Shown: positions 35,947 to 45,461 of the stretch, one piece after another
Position numbering within the stretch: position 1 is the first letter of the stretch
Layout: each line of letters begins with the position of its first letter
The notes under the pieces: generated by a model
Told to the model about the DNA's origin: nothing
Database searches by the model: none
Seen by the model: only the letters and a program-made list of their open reading frames with translations
Position numbers and translations under genes: made by a program
NCBI GenBank assembly: GCA_030604135.1
Contig: JAUVWL010000008.1
Span: forward strand, 62,001 to 126,000
Reading direction: 5' to 3'
Source: Burkholderiales bacterium
GTDB lineage: Bacteria > Pseudomonadota > Gammaproteobacteria > Burkholderiales > Burkholderiaceae_C
DNA: 64,000 nt

Positions 35947-36117
35947 GCCGTGCCGAACAGGGTGCGGCGTCGATCGGAACGGGTAGATCGTTTTCCGGTT
36001 CCACTTGATGGAGGATCGACCAGGAGCGCCACTGTACGAACGCGTTGGGCCATGGGCCTCAATGGTGCCCGCTTCGCCCAGCAAGACGGGCGGTGTTCGT
36101 GGACCCTGGAAACCACC

Positions 36118-37437
36118 TCAATCCTGTTTCTGAGGCTCGCTTCGACTTTGTTGCAGACCCTTCGTCAGAGCAGCAATCAGTTCGGCACTTAAGCGGTGGT
36201 GAAACTTTTCGGTGATCAATGACCTGCCGTTCTTGCTCAGGCTCCTGGACATCTCTTCGTCAGTAGCCGTGGCGCGAATGGCGGATGCCAATGCCGACTC
36301 GTCTCCAGGCGGAACCATGACGCCAAATCCGTTGGACAGTAGTTCAGGAACACCTCCCGCTTGTGTTGACACCACAGGAACCTCCATGGCCATGGCTTCC
36401 ATGATGGCCACACCCAGTGGTTCTTCGATGCTCGCCAACACGAACAGATGGGCCTGCTCCAGCTCTTCCTTGACCACTTCTTCTGCGACCGAACCGAGCA
36501 GTCTCACCTTGTCCTGAAGTCCCAGGCTCAGAATCAGACGTTCAATCTCCCTGCGGTATCCCAGACCCCCCGTGTCGTCTTCGCCGGCGATGGTCAGGCA
36601 GGTGACGAGCCCCGACTCATTGAGCAAGGCTGTCGCTTTGAGGAGTATGTCGAAACCTTTGGCCGGGTTGAGTCTCGCACAGCAGAAAAGCTGTAATTCA
36701 CCAGCCTTGTATGGCTCATACGGGCGGCGCCTCTGAAATTTGGAGACATCCACGCCCATAGGGGCAAGCGGCAGATCGTCTGGCAAATTCGGGTGCAGCT
36801 TTGCGAGCAGCTCCTTGCGGATCCATTCGGTGATGATGATTCCGAATGAGGCATTTCCCCACTTGTTCTGTTGGTTCCCCCCCCAGATGCCGATCGGATT
36901 GTGCAAAGTCATGCTGTAGGTGATTCCAAAAGCCTTGTTCGCAAAAAAGGCTATGTTTGCTGCATCAGCGCATGAGTGCACGTGCACATGCGAGACAGCT
37001 CGTCTTCTCAGGTCATACCCAAGCCAGATTCCCAGCAACATCAGGGCAAAAAGACGGACTTTGCTTTCACCCTTGTTCAAATACTTGAATGAACCGATCC
37101 AAGCGCTCAGGCATCTGATGCTGCGTGAGGGCGATGTCAGCAGCAATCTGGCGATGCACAGTGCTTGCCCAATGGAAATTGGGTGGAGATAAACGGTTCT
37201 TGATGCTGCCTCTGATCCCCAGGAGGTGGACTGCAGCCCCAGTGCTGGCCGTTTGGTCGAGTAGAGTTCAACCTCTGTTTCAAGTCCCTTGAGTGCACCG
37301 ACCTCACGCCAAAAAAAATTGTGGGTTTGGCCAGGAAACTCTGGCACAAGATATCCTATGCGATTCAATTTGTACCCCGATCTTCGGCGTGACGGTTCGC
37401 GGCCATTATATCGATGGCAGTATCGACGGGGGCTCAT
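36118..37437 (-). CDS. GT4-family glycosyltransferase
   Basis: Transfers a sugar from an activated donor; acceptor unknown. About 439 aa from ATG 37437, or about 416 aa if the TTG at 37368 (giving NRIGYLVPEFPGQTHNFFWRE) is the start, which fits the family N-terminus better. The C-terminal half has the GT4 features LQLFCCARLNPAKGFDILLKA and HLFVLASIEEPLGVAIMEAMAMEVPVVSTQAGGVPELL (E-x7-E motif). No other polysaccharide genes lie beside it. Base composition is visibly more AT-rich than the flanks, suggesting acquisition by transfer. It lies downstream of the beta-helix gene on the same strand, beyond that gene's terminator. Confidence 0.88.
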   Translation of the reverse strand: MSPRRYCHRYNGREPSRRRSGYKLNRIGYLVPEFPGQTHNFFWREVGALKGLETEVELYSTKRPALGLQSTSWGSEAASRTVYLHPISIGQALCIARLLLTSPSRSIRCLSAWIGSFKYLNKGESKVRLFALMLLGIWLGYDLRRRAVSHVHVHSCADAANIAFFANKAFGITYSMTLHNPIGIWGGNQQNKWGNASFGIIITEWIRKELLAKLHPNLPDDLPLAPMGVDVSKFQRRRPYEPYKAGELQLFCCARLNPAKGFDILLKATALLNESGLVTCLTIAGEDDTGGLGYRREIERLILSLGLQDKVRLLGSVAEEVVKEELEQAHLFVLASIEEPLGVAIMEAMAMEVPVVSTQAGGVPELLSNGFGVMVPPGDESALASAIRATATDEEMSRSLSKNGRSLITEKFHHRLSAELIAALTKGLQQSRSEPQKQD

Positions 37438-37664
37438 TGAATCCCGGCGAGCTGTAGAGGTGTTTCCCGACGGCGCGGGTGCCTGCAGCTGCGGCTGACC
37501 AGGCTTGTCTGGACGACATGTGAAGCAATGCCGGATACCGACCTGTTCAGTTGCAGCTCGCTCTTCTAGAAACCTTGCGTGCCTGCAGACGAGATCATCG
37601 TTCGGTTTTGTGTCGGTCCGGCCTCAGACAGTCTTGCACATGCCGCGACATTGCTGCATGCCAA

Positions 37665-37701
37665 GAAAAAAGCGTCTGCCAACTTGACCGTTGGCAGACG
37701 C
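37665..37701 (-). terminator. Strong Rho-independent terminator of the beta-helix gene
   Basis: Perfect 12-bp stem GCGTCTGCCAAC (37672-37683) and GTTGGCAGACGC (37690-37701) with a 6-nt loop. On the minus strand it is followed directly by TTTTTTCTTGG. It lies about 30 bp after the stop at 37730. Confidence 0.93.
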
Positions 37702-37729
37702 CTTGCTTCAAGAGCGTATCTGACGATGC

Positions 37730-40051
37730 TCAGAATCGGCTGGGAACAGGCCTGCTGTTGGCCGACTCGTTGAGCACGGGACCGCTGAAAGTGGTGTTGT
37801 CGCCCACATTTCTGTTGGGTGGCGCTGTGTTCGCTGGGATGTAGGCCCCCGAACCCATGCTTTTCCTGTTGTTTCGCCAGAACATGTATTGACCGTAGAG
37901 TTCGCCATTCTGGATGGTGATGGCCACGTTTCCGTTCGGGAAGAAGACATTGTCTTCCATGCCAATCAGTCTCGGGTAAACAAGATTGCTGCCGCTTGGA
38001 TTTCCGCCACCTACGGAGGCGATTGCATTGGTCAAAAACGAACCTTCTGCGTAAATCTGGTTGTTCTGCAGGATCTGCTTCTCGGAGATATAGCCGTAAT
38101 TCTGGCTGTTGCTGCTGGCGCTGAGCGGCCCGACCAGATCGTCTTCTCGCCACTGTACCGGTGTTCTTCCGGCAACCGCCAGCATGCCAATCACAGTACC
38201 ATTTGCAGAGCCTCCATTGACCTGAGAGTACCAGAGGTTGTTTCGGAAGCTGAAGTTGGAACCGTAAACCCTCAGCATCAGGTAAGTGCCTGAACCGTTG
38301 GAGGTGTGAACGAATCGGGTGTTTCTGGCGTGCAGTCCGTTGAAGGTTCCGAACATGATAAACCCGTCATCACCCGCATTCCGCATTTCCGTGTCCTGCA
38401 GGAACAGACCTCTCGGGTAGCGGACGTTGGACTTCACGATTTCGCTGCCCTCGTGCCAGAGGAAGGCCTGTCCGCCGTCCGAGAAACGGCGAACCATGCC
38501 GCCAATGATGCCGACGTAGTCGTAGCCGCGTTGTCCAGAGAAGAAGTGCCCGACGTCGATATTGACCAGTCGGATGTGCGAAGCGCGGTACTCGCTCTGA
38601 CGGGTGGCGTCGAACTTGCTGCGGCCGTCAGGGCTGAAGGTTGCGATCCGAGGATCGGCGCCCGTTCCCACCTTTTCGAACACGATGTTGTGGCGACCAC
38701 CGGTCTCAAGGGTGCCAAACGAACGGTAGTCCCCATTGGCCTCGAGCGTGTAGCGGGTGCCGCTGACAAAGTTGGGCCAACGGCCGTCGCTTGCGCGAAT
38801 CAGAACTGGTGGAGGAGGGTTGTTGACCACCACATTGAACTGAAGCGTTGCTTCGTTGCCCAATGTGTCCCGGGTTTTCAGGCGGACCGTGTATGACCCT
38901 GGTGTCCGGTACACATAGGAGAAGACCGGCGGACCCGTATCTTCATCCCTTGAAAAAGCCGACCCCTGGGGATATGGCCAGGTTCCACCCCTGTTTTCTC
39001 CGTAGTTCAGGCGGTAACCAGTCATCAGGAACGAGTAGGCCTCCGGATCCGGCATGGCTGTTTGTGCGCTGAAGGCTGCTGGAGCGCGTGTGGCAGACGC
39101 GTCAAACTTCACCAGGAATGGAGCAACGCCAGAGATGGTGGTTCTCCCTGAGTCAACAGGTATAGACTGCCGAACGCCTTGTGCGTCCACGTATTCAACC
39201 TGCATGGCCGGCGAAAGAACACTGCTGTCGGCGCCGGGGTTTGACGGTTCGGGCGCAGGAGCCGGAGCCGGTGCGGGTGCGGGTGCGGGCGCAGGAGCCG
39301 GTGCGGGAGCGGGAGCCGGTGCGGGTGCGGGCGCAGGAGCCGGTGCGGGAGCCGGTGCGGGCGCAGGAGCCGGTGCGGGTGCGGGTGCGGGTGCCGGTGC
39401 AGTCGCCACCTTGGAGCTCAGGTAGCAGGCCTTCCTGGACCCGACAACGGGATCACCAAAGGTGCTATTGGAGCAGTTCACCGGACCACTCACCGTTCTT
39501 ACCGAGTAATTGGCATTGGCGCCGTAGGCCACCTTGCGTGCGCCTGAGAAATTGCAAGTCTGGTTTTCGTCGGCACAGGCGGCAGCGAAGAAAAGTTCGC
39601 CGTCGATGGCTTTGTAGTCTGACGCCGGAAGCGGTGCTCCTTGCTCACCGATCTTGATCAGCAAGTCTTCAGCGCGGGTGGTCTGATTCGAGGCACGCTG
39701 CGCGGCCAGCGCCGACGCGCGTTCGAGCGATCGCGCGCGGGCTTCGTGGGCACGGGCGCGTGCCCGATTCGCTGCCGAGGCGGCGGCTTCGGTGGCTGCT
39801 TCAGCACGCTGTGCCAGACGGGCGGCACGGTCTGCCAGGCGCTGGGCTCGCACCAGGGCATCCTGGTAGAGGCGCTCCAGGCGGGACACGCTTTGAGTAC
39901 TGACCGCCAGAGCGTATGTGGAGTCCAGGCCAATTCCCCAACCCGGTGCCGCATGTGCGGCAGGCGCAAGGGTTGACATCATCAGGGCCGAGGAAATTCC
40001 CAGTGTCACGCGGTTCAGACGCTTGGGCATCTTGAGGTTCAGTCGGTTCAT
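37730..40051 (-). CDS. Secreted beta-helix protein with coiled coil, Ala-Pro linker and PKD-like domain
   Basis: 773 aa from ATG 40051 (MNRLNLKMPKRLNRVTLGIS); a 17-codon longer form is possible. Order: signal peptide to about residue 35 (PAAHA); Arg/Ala-rich coiled coil about 55-130; a small Cys-containing module about 150-205 (CNFSGARKVAYGANANYSV ... FGDPVVGSRKACY); about 25 Ala-Pro dipeptides; PKD/Ig-like domain about 300-420 (YVYRTPGSYTVRLKTRD); then right-handed parallel beta-helix-type repeats to the end. Such proteins often act on or bind polysaccharide at the surface. No catalytic site is recognised. Isolated gene with its own terminator. Confidence 0.8.
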   Translation of the reverse strand: MNRLNLKMPKRLNRVTLGISSALMMSTLAPAAHAAPGWGIGLDSTYALAVSTQSVSRLERLYQDALVRAQRLADRAARLAQRAEAATEAAASAANRARARAHEARARSLERASALAAQRASNQTTRAEDLLIKIGEQGAPLPASDYKAIDGELFFAAACADENQTCNFSGARKVAYGANANYSVRTVSGPVNCSNSTFGDPVVGSRKACYLSSKVATAPAPAPAPAPAPAPAPAPAPAPAPAPAPAPAPAPAPAPAPAPAPAPAPAPEPSNPGADSSVLSPAMQVEYVDAQGVRQSIPVDSGRTTISGVAPFLVKFDASATRAPAAFSAQTAMPDPEAYSFLMTGYRLNYGENRGGTWPYPQGSAFSRDEDTGPPVFSYVYRTPGSYTVRLKTRDTLGNEATLQFNVVVNNPPPPVLIRASDGRWPNFVSGTRYTLEANGDYRSFGTLETGGRHNIVFEKVGTGADPRIATFSPDGRSKFDATRQSEYRASHIRLVNIDVGHFFSGQRGYDYVGIIGGMVRRFSDGGQAFLWHEGSEIVKSNVRYPRGLFLQDTEMRNAGDDGFIMFGTFNGLHARNTRFVHTSNGSGTYLMLRVYGSNFSFRNNLWYSQVNGGSANGTVIGMLAVAGRTPVQWREDDLVGPLSASSNSQNYGYISEKQILQNNQIYAEGSFLTNAIASVGGGNPSGSNLVYPRLIGMEDNVFFPNGNVAITIQNGELYGQYMFWRNNRKSMGSGAYIPANTAPPNRNVGDNTTFSGPVLNESANSRPVPSRF
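39250..39402 (-). repeat. Degenerate 6-bp coding repeat (Ala-Pro)n
   Basis: About 25 units of the type GGTGCG / GGAGCC / GGCGCA on the plus strand, read as Ala-Pro on the minus strand. Units are multiples of 6 bp, so copy changes alter linker length but keep the frame. Imperfect units cluster into longer blocks such as GCGGGCGCAGGAGCCGGT that recur. Confidence 0.9.
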
Positions 40052-40712
40052 GGTCGTAAAGCTGTCTGGCAAACGTATCAAAAAGGCTGGCGTCACATGC
40101 AATCCCCTGCCAGAACATCAGGTTGTACAGCGCTTTGCGGCTGCACCGGCCTGATCATGCCAGCGGGTCGAGAGGCCAACATCCAACACCGCATCGCAAG
40201 GACTGTGCCTTCGGCGATGGCAGGTCGGGCGCCGTTGTAGGGGGTGGCCGGGCCGAGCGGGAAGTTCCCGCCTGTCCCTGGGGCCGGTCCGGAACACGGA
40301 ATGGCAACTCAGGACTGCGTTGGACTCAATGTAGTCAGGGCCATGCACAGGCGTGTTAAACGCCGCTGAGTGGATTATCTCGACGGGCGAACGGATGGAC
40401 CCGTAAGCGCTCGTAAAAACTCCGCCCGCCTGTCCTTGCAAATCGACCGGACACCCGATGGGCATAGGACTTTGGCTTGCGTGCGGTTTTCCTTGTCGCC
40501 GCGGCGCATGGCGCTGAAGGGAGCCCAGATCCCCTATTTGTGTGCTCGCGTTCACAGTTGCTAACAATTTTGCGCCTCGAGCGCCCCTCGCCTGGCGCCA
40601 TGGGTGCTGCTGAAAATGCACTTTGCGCACACTTTTGCATCAAAAATGCATCAGCCTGGACCGTTTCGCACGCGATCATTGCGTTTGGGATGGCACCTTA
40701 GAATCCCCACCC
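40052..40712. other. 661-bp gap between beta-helix gene and argS; promoters only
   Basis: No credible gene on either strand. Visible signals are the palindrome GCGGGAA-G-TTCCCGC (40257-40271), a paired TGCATCA direct repeat (40636-40642 and 40647-40653) with a TGCAT/ATGCA dyad, and a -10-like TAGAAT (40699-40704) 8 nt before the argS ATG. The rest shows nothing I can name. Confidence 0.5.
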
Positions 40713-42386
40713 ATGCTCAGAATCAAACAGGAACTGCTGGCAGGCCTCGCCGCCACGCTCGACCGTATTTCGCCCGGTGCGAACGAGAAGGCGGCTTTCG
40801 AGTCACCCAAAGTGGCGGCGCACGGTGATCTGGCCGTCACGGCGGCCATGCAGCTGGCCAAACCGCTCAAGGCCAATCCGCGGCAGTTGGCCGAGCGGAT
40901 CAAGGCCGATCTGCTGACCTTGCCGGCCTACCAGCGCTGGGTGTCCGATATCGAGATTGCCGGACCGGGCTTCATCAACATCCGCCTGCGTCCGGCGGCC
41001 AAACAGCAGGTGGTGCATGAGGTGCTGGCCGAAGGGGCTGAATTTGGTCGCCAGGCAGCCCACGGACGCCGCCTGATGGTCGAGTTCGTGTCCGCCAACC
41101 CCACGGGGCCGCTGCACGTGGGACACGGCCGGCAGGCCGCGCTGGGTGATGCCATCTGCAACCTGTACGAGACCCAGGGCTGGGATGTGTACCGCGAGTT
41201 CTACTACAACGACGCGGGTGTGCAGATCGGCACACTGGCCTCCAGCACACAGCTGCGCATCCAGGGCTTCAAACCTGGTGATGCCGAGTGGCCTGAAGCC
41301 GCCTACAACGGCGACTACATCCAGGATATTGCCAACGACTATCTGGCCAAGCGATCGGTGCATTCGGACGACCGCGAATTCACCGCCAGCGGCGACCCCC
41401 AGGCCCTGGACGACATCCGCCTGTTCGCCGTGGCCTACCTGCGTCACGAGCAGGACCTGGATCTGAAAGCCTTCTCTGTCAAGTTCGACAACTACTACCT
41501 GGAGTCCAGCCTCTACACCAGTGGCAAGGTGGACGCCACGGTACAGAAGCTGCGTGAGGCCGGCAAGACCTACGAGCAGGACGGCGCTCTGTGGCTCAGA
41601 ACCACCGACTATGGTGACGACAAGGACCGCGTCATGCGCAAGGGTGACGGGTCCTACACCTACTTCGTGCCCGATGTGGCCTACCACATCACCAAGTGGG
41701 AACGGGGATTCGACAAGGTCATCAACATCCAGGGCACGGATCACCACGGCACCATCGCCCGCGTGCGGGCCGGTCTTCAGGCAGCCGGTGTGGGTATCCC
41801 TGAGGGTTACCCTGACTATGTGCTGCACACGATGGTTCGCGTGGTGCGCAATGGCGAAGAGGTGAAGATCAGCAAACGGGCGGGCAGCTATGTCACGCTG
41901 CGTGATCTGATCGAGTGGACCAGCAAGGATGCGGTGCGCTTCTTCCTGCTCTCGCGCAAGCCCGACACCGAGTACACCTTTGACGTCGACCTCGCGGTTC
42001 AGAAGAACAACGACAACCCGGTCTACTATGTGCAGTATGCCCATGCGCGCATCTGCTCGGTGCTGGCAGGTTGGGGGGGCGATGCGGCGCAGCTGGCCTC
42101 GGTGGATCTGTCGGCCCTGGATACGCCAGCTGCCCAGTCGCTGATGCTGCAGCTGGCCCGATACCCTGAGGTCCTCACCGCTGCGGCATCGGGATTCGCC
42201 CCGCACGACATCACCTTCTACCTGCGCGAGCTGGCCGCGACTTACCACAGCTACTACGACGCCGAACGGATTCTGGTCGACGAAGAGCCGGTCAGGCTGG
42301 CCCGTCTGGCCCTGGTCGCCGCAACGGCGCAAGTCCTGCACAATGGACTGGCCGTGCTGGGTGTGAGTGCCCCGGCGAAAATGTGA
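40713..42386 (+). CDS. argS: Arginyl-tRNA synthetase
   Basis: Charges tRNA-Arg. 557 aa, normal length. The N-terminal Add-1 domain is followed by the HIGH-type motif [13 protein letters not shown] (about residue 126) and the KMSKS-type region [13 protein letters not shown]. The C-terminal anticodon-binding domain ends [16 protein letters not shown]. Start at ATG 40713; upstream codons in frame are AT-rich gap DNA. Followed at 14 bp by the SPOR-domain gene. Confidence 0.97.
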   Translation: MLRIKQELLAGLAATLDRISPGANEKAAFESPKVAAHGDLAVTAAMQLAKPLKANPRQLAERIKADLLTLPAYQRWVSDIEIAGPGFINIRLRPAAKQQVVHEVLAEGAEFGRQAAHGRRLMVEFVSANPTGPLHVGHGRQAALGDAICNLYETQGWDVYREFYYNDAGVQIGTLASSTQLRIQGFKPGDAEWPEAAYNGDYIQDIANDYLAKRSVHSDDREFTASGDPQALDDIRLFAVAYLRHEQDLDLKAFSVKFDNYYLESSLYTSGKVDATVQKLREAGKTYEQDGALWLRTTDYGDDKDRVMRKGDGSYTYFVPDVAYHITKWERGFDKVINIQGTDHHGTIARVRAGLQAAGVGIPEGYPDYVLHTMVRVVRNGEEVKISKRAGSYVTLRDLIEWTSKDAVRFFLLSRKPDTEYTFDVDLAVQKNNDNPVYYVQYAHARICSVLAGWGGDAAQLASVDLSALDTPAAQSLMLQLARYPEVLTAAASGFAPHDITFYLRELAATYHSYYDAERILVDEEPVRLARLALVAATAQVLHNGLAVLGVSAPAKM

Positions 42387-42399
42387 AGACCCTACCGAC

Positions 42400-43038
42400 A
42401 TGAAGAAATCACACAAACGGCCTTCGCGCGGACGCGGCGGCACCCTGATGGGCTTCGTCATCGGCGTGTTGGTGGGCCTGGCGGCTGCCCTGGCTGTGGC
42501 TGTTTACGTGACCAAGGTACCTGTGCCTTTTGTCGACCGGGGGGTGTCCCGCAATCCGGGTCAGGACCTGCTCGAGGCCGAGCGCAACCGGGACTGGAAC
42601 CCCAACGCCTCGCTGGGAGGCGGGCCGGTGGCGCCGATGCAGCCGCCAGCGTCGCGGCAGGAGGGGGACATTGTGGTGCAGCCTGGTGCGGACGGATCGT
42701 CGCCGGGAAGCTCTGCCGACCCGCTGGGTGACCTGGTCCGTTCGCGTCTGGGCGCGGCCGTCGAGGAGCAGCCCGTGGTGACCGTGGATCCGGGGGGGGA
42801 CGGTTTTGTTTACTATGTGCAGGCCGGTGCGTTCCGCAACCCTGACGATGCCCATGCCCAGCGTGCCCGTCTGGCCATGCTGGGCATCGAGGGGGTGGTC
42901 AGCGAGCGTCTTCAGTCGGGCCAGATCTTCTACCGGGTTCGGGTGGGCCCGTTTGGTCAACGGGCGACGGCCGACCTGACCAAAGAGCAACTGGCCACCA
43001 ATGGCATCGACGCCGCGTTGGTGCGTGTCCAGCCTTGA
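42400..43038 (+). CDS. SPOR-domain inner-membrane protein
   Basis: 212 aa. A short basic cytoplasmic start (MKKSHKRPSRGRGG), one membrane helix (about 15-38, TLMGFVIGVLVGLAAALAVAVYV), a Pro/Gly-rich periplasmic linker and a C-terminal SPOR domain (about 135-212: FVYYVQAGAFRNPDDAHAQRARL ... YRVRVGPF). SPOR domains bind denuded peptidoglycan at the septum, as in FtsN, so a cell-division role is likely. The argS-SPOR-dsbA order is a Burkholderiales habit. Confidence 0.9.
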   Translation: MKKSHKRPSRGRGGTLMGFVIGVLVGLAAALAVAVYVTKVPVPFVDRGVSRNPGQDLLEAERNRDWNPNASLGGGPVAPMQPPASRQEGDIVVQPGADGSSPGSSADPLGDLVRSRLGAAVEEQPVVTVDPGGDGFVYYVQAGAFRNPDDAHAQRARLAMLGIEGVVSERLQSGQIFYRVRVGPFGQRATADLTKEQLATNGIDAALVRVQP

Positions 43039-43105
43039 CGGCTGTGTCGGGGAACTTTTCCCGCGACCGGATCCCTCCAAGGCCTTGAATCAAGGAGTTC
43101 TTCAC

Positions 43106-43741
43106 ATGCAGCGACGTCATTTTTCCATGGGACTGCTCGCTTCGGCGGGGGCGAGCCTGCTGGCCAGTCCGGCCTTTGCGCAGGGGCAGCCGGCGTTGCG
43201 AGAGGGGCGCGACTTTGTTCGTCTGTCCAGGCCGGCCCCGGTCGACGCACCGGCCGGTCAGATCGAGGTGCTGGAGTTCTTTGCCTACAGTTGCATCCAT
43301 TGCTACAACTTCGAGCCTCTGTTCGAAGATTGGAAGAAGGGCATACGCTCCGATGTGGTGGCGCGCCGCGTGCCGGTGGCTTTCAGCGAAGCCTTTGTGC
43401 CCATGCAACGTCTCTACTACGCCCTGGAGGGCATGGGGCAACTCGACGCCCTGCACAGAAAGGTGTTCCAGGCCATCCATGAAGACAAACAGCGCCTGAC
43501 CACACCGGATGCGATTGTGTCCTGGGTAGGCAAGCAGGGTATCGACACCCAGAAGTTCACCGAGTTCTTCAACTCCTTTGCGGTGGCGGGCAGAATCCGG
43601 CGTGCCGTGCAGTTGCAGGATGCCTACCAGGTGGAAGGGACGCCCGCTCTGGGTATCGCCGGGCGCTTCTACGTGTCCGGCCAGGGTCCCCGCACGCTGG
43701 TGGTGGCCAACGCACTGATCGATGAGGTCCGCCGCGGCTGA
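43106..43741 (+). CDS. dsbA: Thiol:disulfide interchange protein DsbA
   Basis: Periplasmic oxidant that introduces disulfides into exported proteins. 211 aa with signal peptide (ends ASPAFA, about residue 25). The active site is CIHC in EFFAYSCIHCYNFEP rather than the usual CPHC; the cis-Pro loop is GTPALGI. Start at ATG 43106 after AAGGAG (43092-43097); the longer upstream frame is excluded. Confidence 0.92.
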   Translation: MQRRHFSMGLLASAGASLLASPAFAQGQPALREGRDFVRLSRPAPVDAPAGQIEVLEFFAYSCIHCYNFEPLFEDWKKGIRSDVVARRVPVAFSEAFVPMQRLYYALEGMGQLDALHRKVFQAIHEDKQRLTTPDAIVSWVGKQGIDTQKFTEFFNSFAVAGRIRRAVQLQDAYQVEGTPALGIAGRFYVSGQGPRTLVVANALIDEVRRG

Positions 43742-43782
43742 TCGGCCTTCGCACCTGGATGATGAGCTGAGTGCCAACCGGT

Positions 43783-43808
43783 GTGCCCGCCTAGGAGCCT
43801 GCGGGCAC
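43783..43808 (+). terminator. Possible terminator after dsbA
   Basis: GTGCCCGC (43783-43790) and GCGGGCAC (43801-43808), 8-bp stem with 10-nt loop, followed by only TTT. Placed 42 bp after the dsbA stop. Confidence 0.4.
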
Positions 43809-43964
43809 TTTGGAGTGCCCTTGCAGGTGCCCCCAAAGGCTGTTCGTGGCTGAGATGTCGGAGTTGGCCGGGCTGGTGAAGAACGAAATTTGGCGGAACG
43901 GGGCGCAAGCCTTGAGAGCCCCGCTACAATGAACTTCATGCAAGTTTCGTGCCCTCGAATCACC

Positions 43965-44603
43965 ATGCCTGTTCCTCGCAAACACCGACTGTCCGCATCG
44001 GTCCTCGCTGTGGTCCTGACCCTGCCCTTGCTGGCGGGTTTCGCGCACGCGGAACTGGCCGACAAGAACGCACCCATGAACATCGAGGCGGATGCACTTC
44101 GCCATGACGATGCCAGCCGCACCAGCACCTTCACGGGCAACGTGGTGATCACCAAGGGCAGCATCGTGATGCGTGGCAACCGGGTGGTGGTCAAGCAGGA
44201 CGAGCAGGGCAACCAGTTCGGCACCATCAGCGGCGATGACAAGGCCCAGGGCTTTTTCCGTCAGAAGCGGGAGGGGCTGGAGGAATGGATCGAAGGCCAT
44301 GGCGATCGCATCGAGTACGACAGCCAGAAGGAAACCGTTCGCTTTCTGGGCAATGCGGCACTGAGGCGTTTTCGGGGCACCCAGCTCAATGACGAGTCGC
44401 TGGGCAGCGTCATCACCTACAACAGCGCCACCGAGGTGTTCACCGTACAAGGCGGCGGGTCGGGGCGCAATGCCGAGAACCCCTCAGGGCGGGTTCGCGC
44501 CATGCTCACGCCCATTCCCAAGGACGAAGCCGCCGGCTCCGCACCGCCGGCCGAACCGGCGACCTTGCGGTCAAGCCCCCAGATTGACGAGAAACGCCCG
44601 TGA
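43965..44603 (+). CDS. lptA: LPS transport periplasmic protein LptA
   Basis: Forms the periplasmic bridge that carries LPS from LptC to LptD. 212 aa from ATG 43965, with a signal peptide ending GFAHA. OstA-type beta-jellyroll core: [35 protein letters not shown]. ATGs at 43929 and 43938 are also in frame; TACAAT at 43925-43930 could be a -10 element for a start at 43938. Translation is coupled to lptB through a 4-bp overlap. Neither lptC nor kdsC precedes it, unlike the common order. Confidence 0.92.
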   Translation: MPVPRKHRLSASVLAVVLTLPLLAGFAHAELADKNAPMNIEADALRHDDASRTSTFTGNVVITKGSIVMRGNRVVVKQDEQGNQFGTISGDDKAQGFFRQKREGLEEWIEGHGDRIEYDSQKETVRFLGNAALRRFRGTQLNDESLGSVITYNSATEVFTVQGGGSGRNAENPSGRVRAMLTPIPKDEAAGSAPPAEPATLRSSPQIDEKRP

Positions 44604-45382
44604 CAGCAGACGTGGCCAGCAGGCCACCGGCCGAACCGGCGCACAGCCGGCTGGAAGCCAGTGGCCTGAAGAAATCCTATGGTGGCCGTCGTGTGGTCAA
44701 GGATGTCTCATTGTCGGTCGACAAAGGTGAGGTGGTGGGTCTGCTTGGACCCAATGGGGCCGGCAAGACGACCTCCTTTTACATGATTGTCGGCCTGTTG
44801 CGATCTGATGCGGGCCGCATACTGCTTGATGGGCAGGCCATCGAGCGTCTGCCCATCCACCGTCGAGCCCGCATGGGTCTGGGCTACCTGCCGCAGGAAG
44901 CCTCGATTTTTCGGAAGTTGAATGTGGCGGACAACGTGCGTGCTGTCCTTGAGCTGCAGGTCGATGCCCAGGGACGCCCATTACCTGCGGCCGAAGTGGA
45001 GCGGCGCCTGGACAACCTGCTGCGCGACCTGCATGTCGAGCACTTGCGTGATTCGCCGGCGCCTGCCTTGTCGGGTGGTGAGCGGCGGCGAGTCGAAATC
45101 GCGCGTGCACTGGCCACCGACCCGCGCTTCATTCTGCTGGATGAGCCCTTCGCTGGCATTGACCCGATCGCCGTGATCGAGATCCAGCGCATCATCGGTT
45201 TCCTGAAGGCGCGCGGCATCGGCGTGCTCATCACCGACCACAACGTGCGCGAAACCCTGGGTATCTGCGATCGCGCCTACATCATCAGCGACGGCCATGT
45301 GCTGGCCAGTGGAACCCCGGCGGAAATTGTCGAGAACGCCGATGTGCGCCGGGTCTACCTCGGTGAGCACTTCAGGATGTGA
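44600..45382 (+). CDS. lptB: LPS export ABC ATPase LptB
   Basis: Cytoplasmic ATPase that drives LPS extraction with LptFG. 260 aa. Walker [10 protein letters not shown], signature [15 protein letters not shown], Walker [14 protein letters not shown], switch His in [10 protein letters not shown]. The start is GTG 44600 inside the lptA stop (GTGA). The N-terminus has about 20 extra residues before the nucleotide-binding fold. Followed by rpoN, as in many proteobacteria. Confidence 0.96.
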   Translation: MTADVASRPPAEPAHSRLEASGLKKSYGGRRVVKDVSLSVDKGEVVGLLGPNGAGKTTSFYMIVGLLRSDAGRILLDGQAIERLPIHRRARMGLGYLPQEASIFRKLNVADNVRAVLELQVDAQGRPLPAAEVERRLDNLLRDLHVEHLRDSPAPALSGGERRRVEIARALATDPRFILLDEPFAGIDPIAVIEIQRIIGFLKARGIGVLITDHNVRETLGICDRAYIISDGHVLASGTPAEIVENADVRRVYLGEHFRM

Positions 45383-45461
45383 TGGTCAAGGTGTTCACCT
45401 TCAACGCCCGAGCGGGCCGGGGATCCTCTGGTCCGTTGAGTGGCTGTATTGAGGCTGCGCC

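Noticed and set aside
35947..36117. Possible transposase remnant in the gap after the lysG-like gene
   Set aside because: Short frames on both strands show no recognisable transposase motif; no terminal inverted repeats found.
39250..39402. CRISPR-like short repeats
   Set aside because: Contiguous 6-bp coding units without spacers, read as Ala-Pro in a secreted protein.
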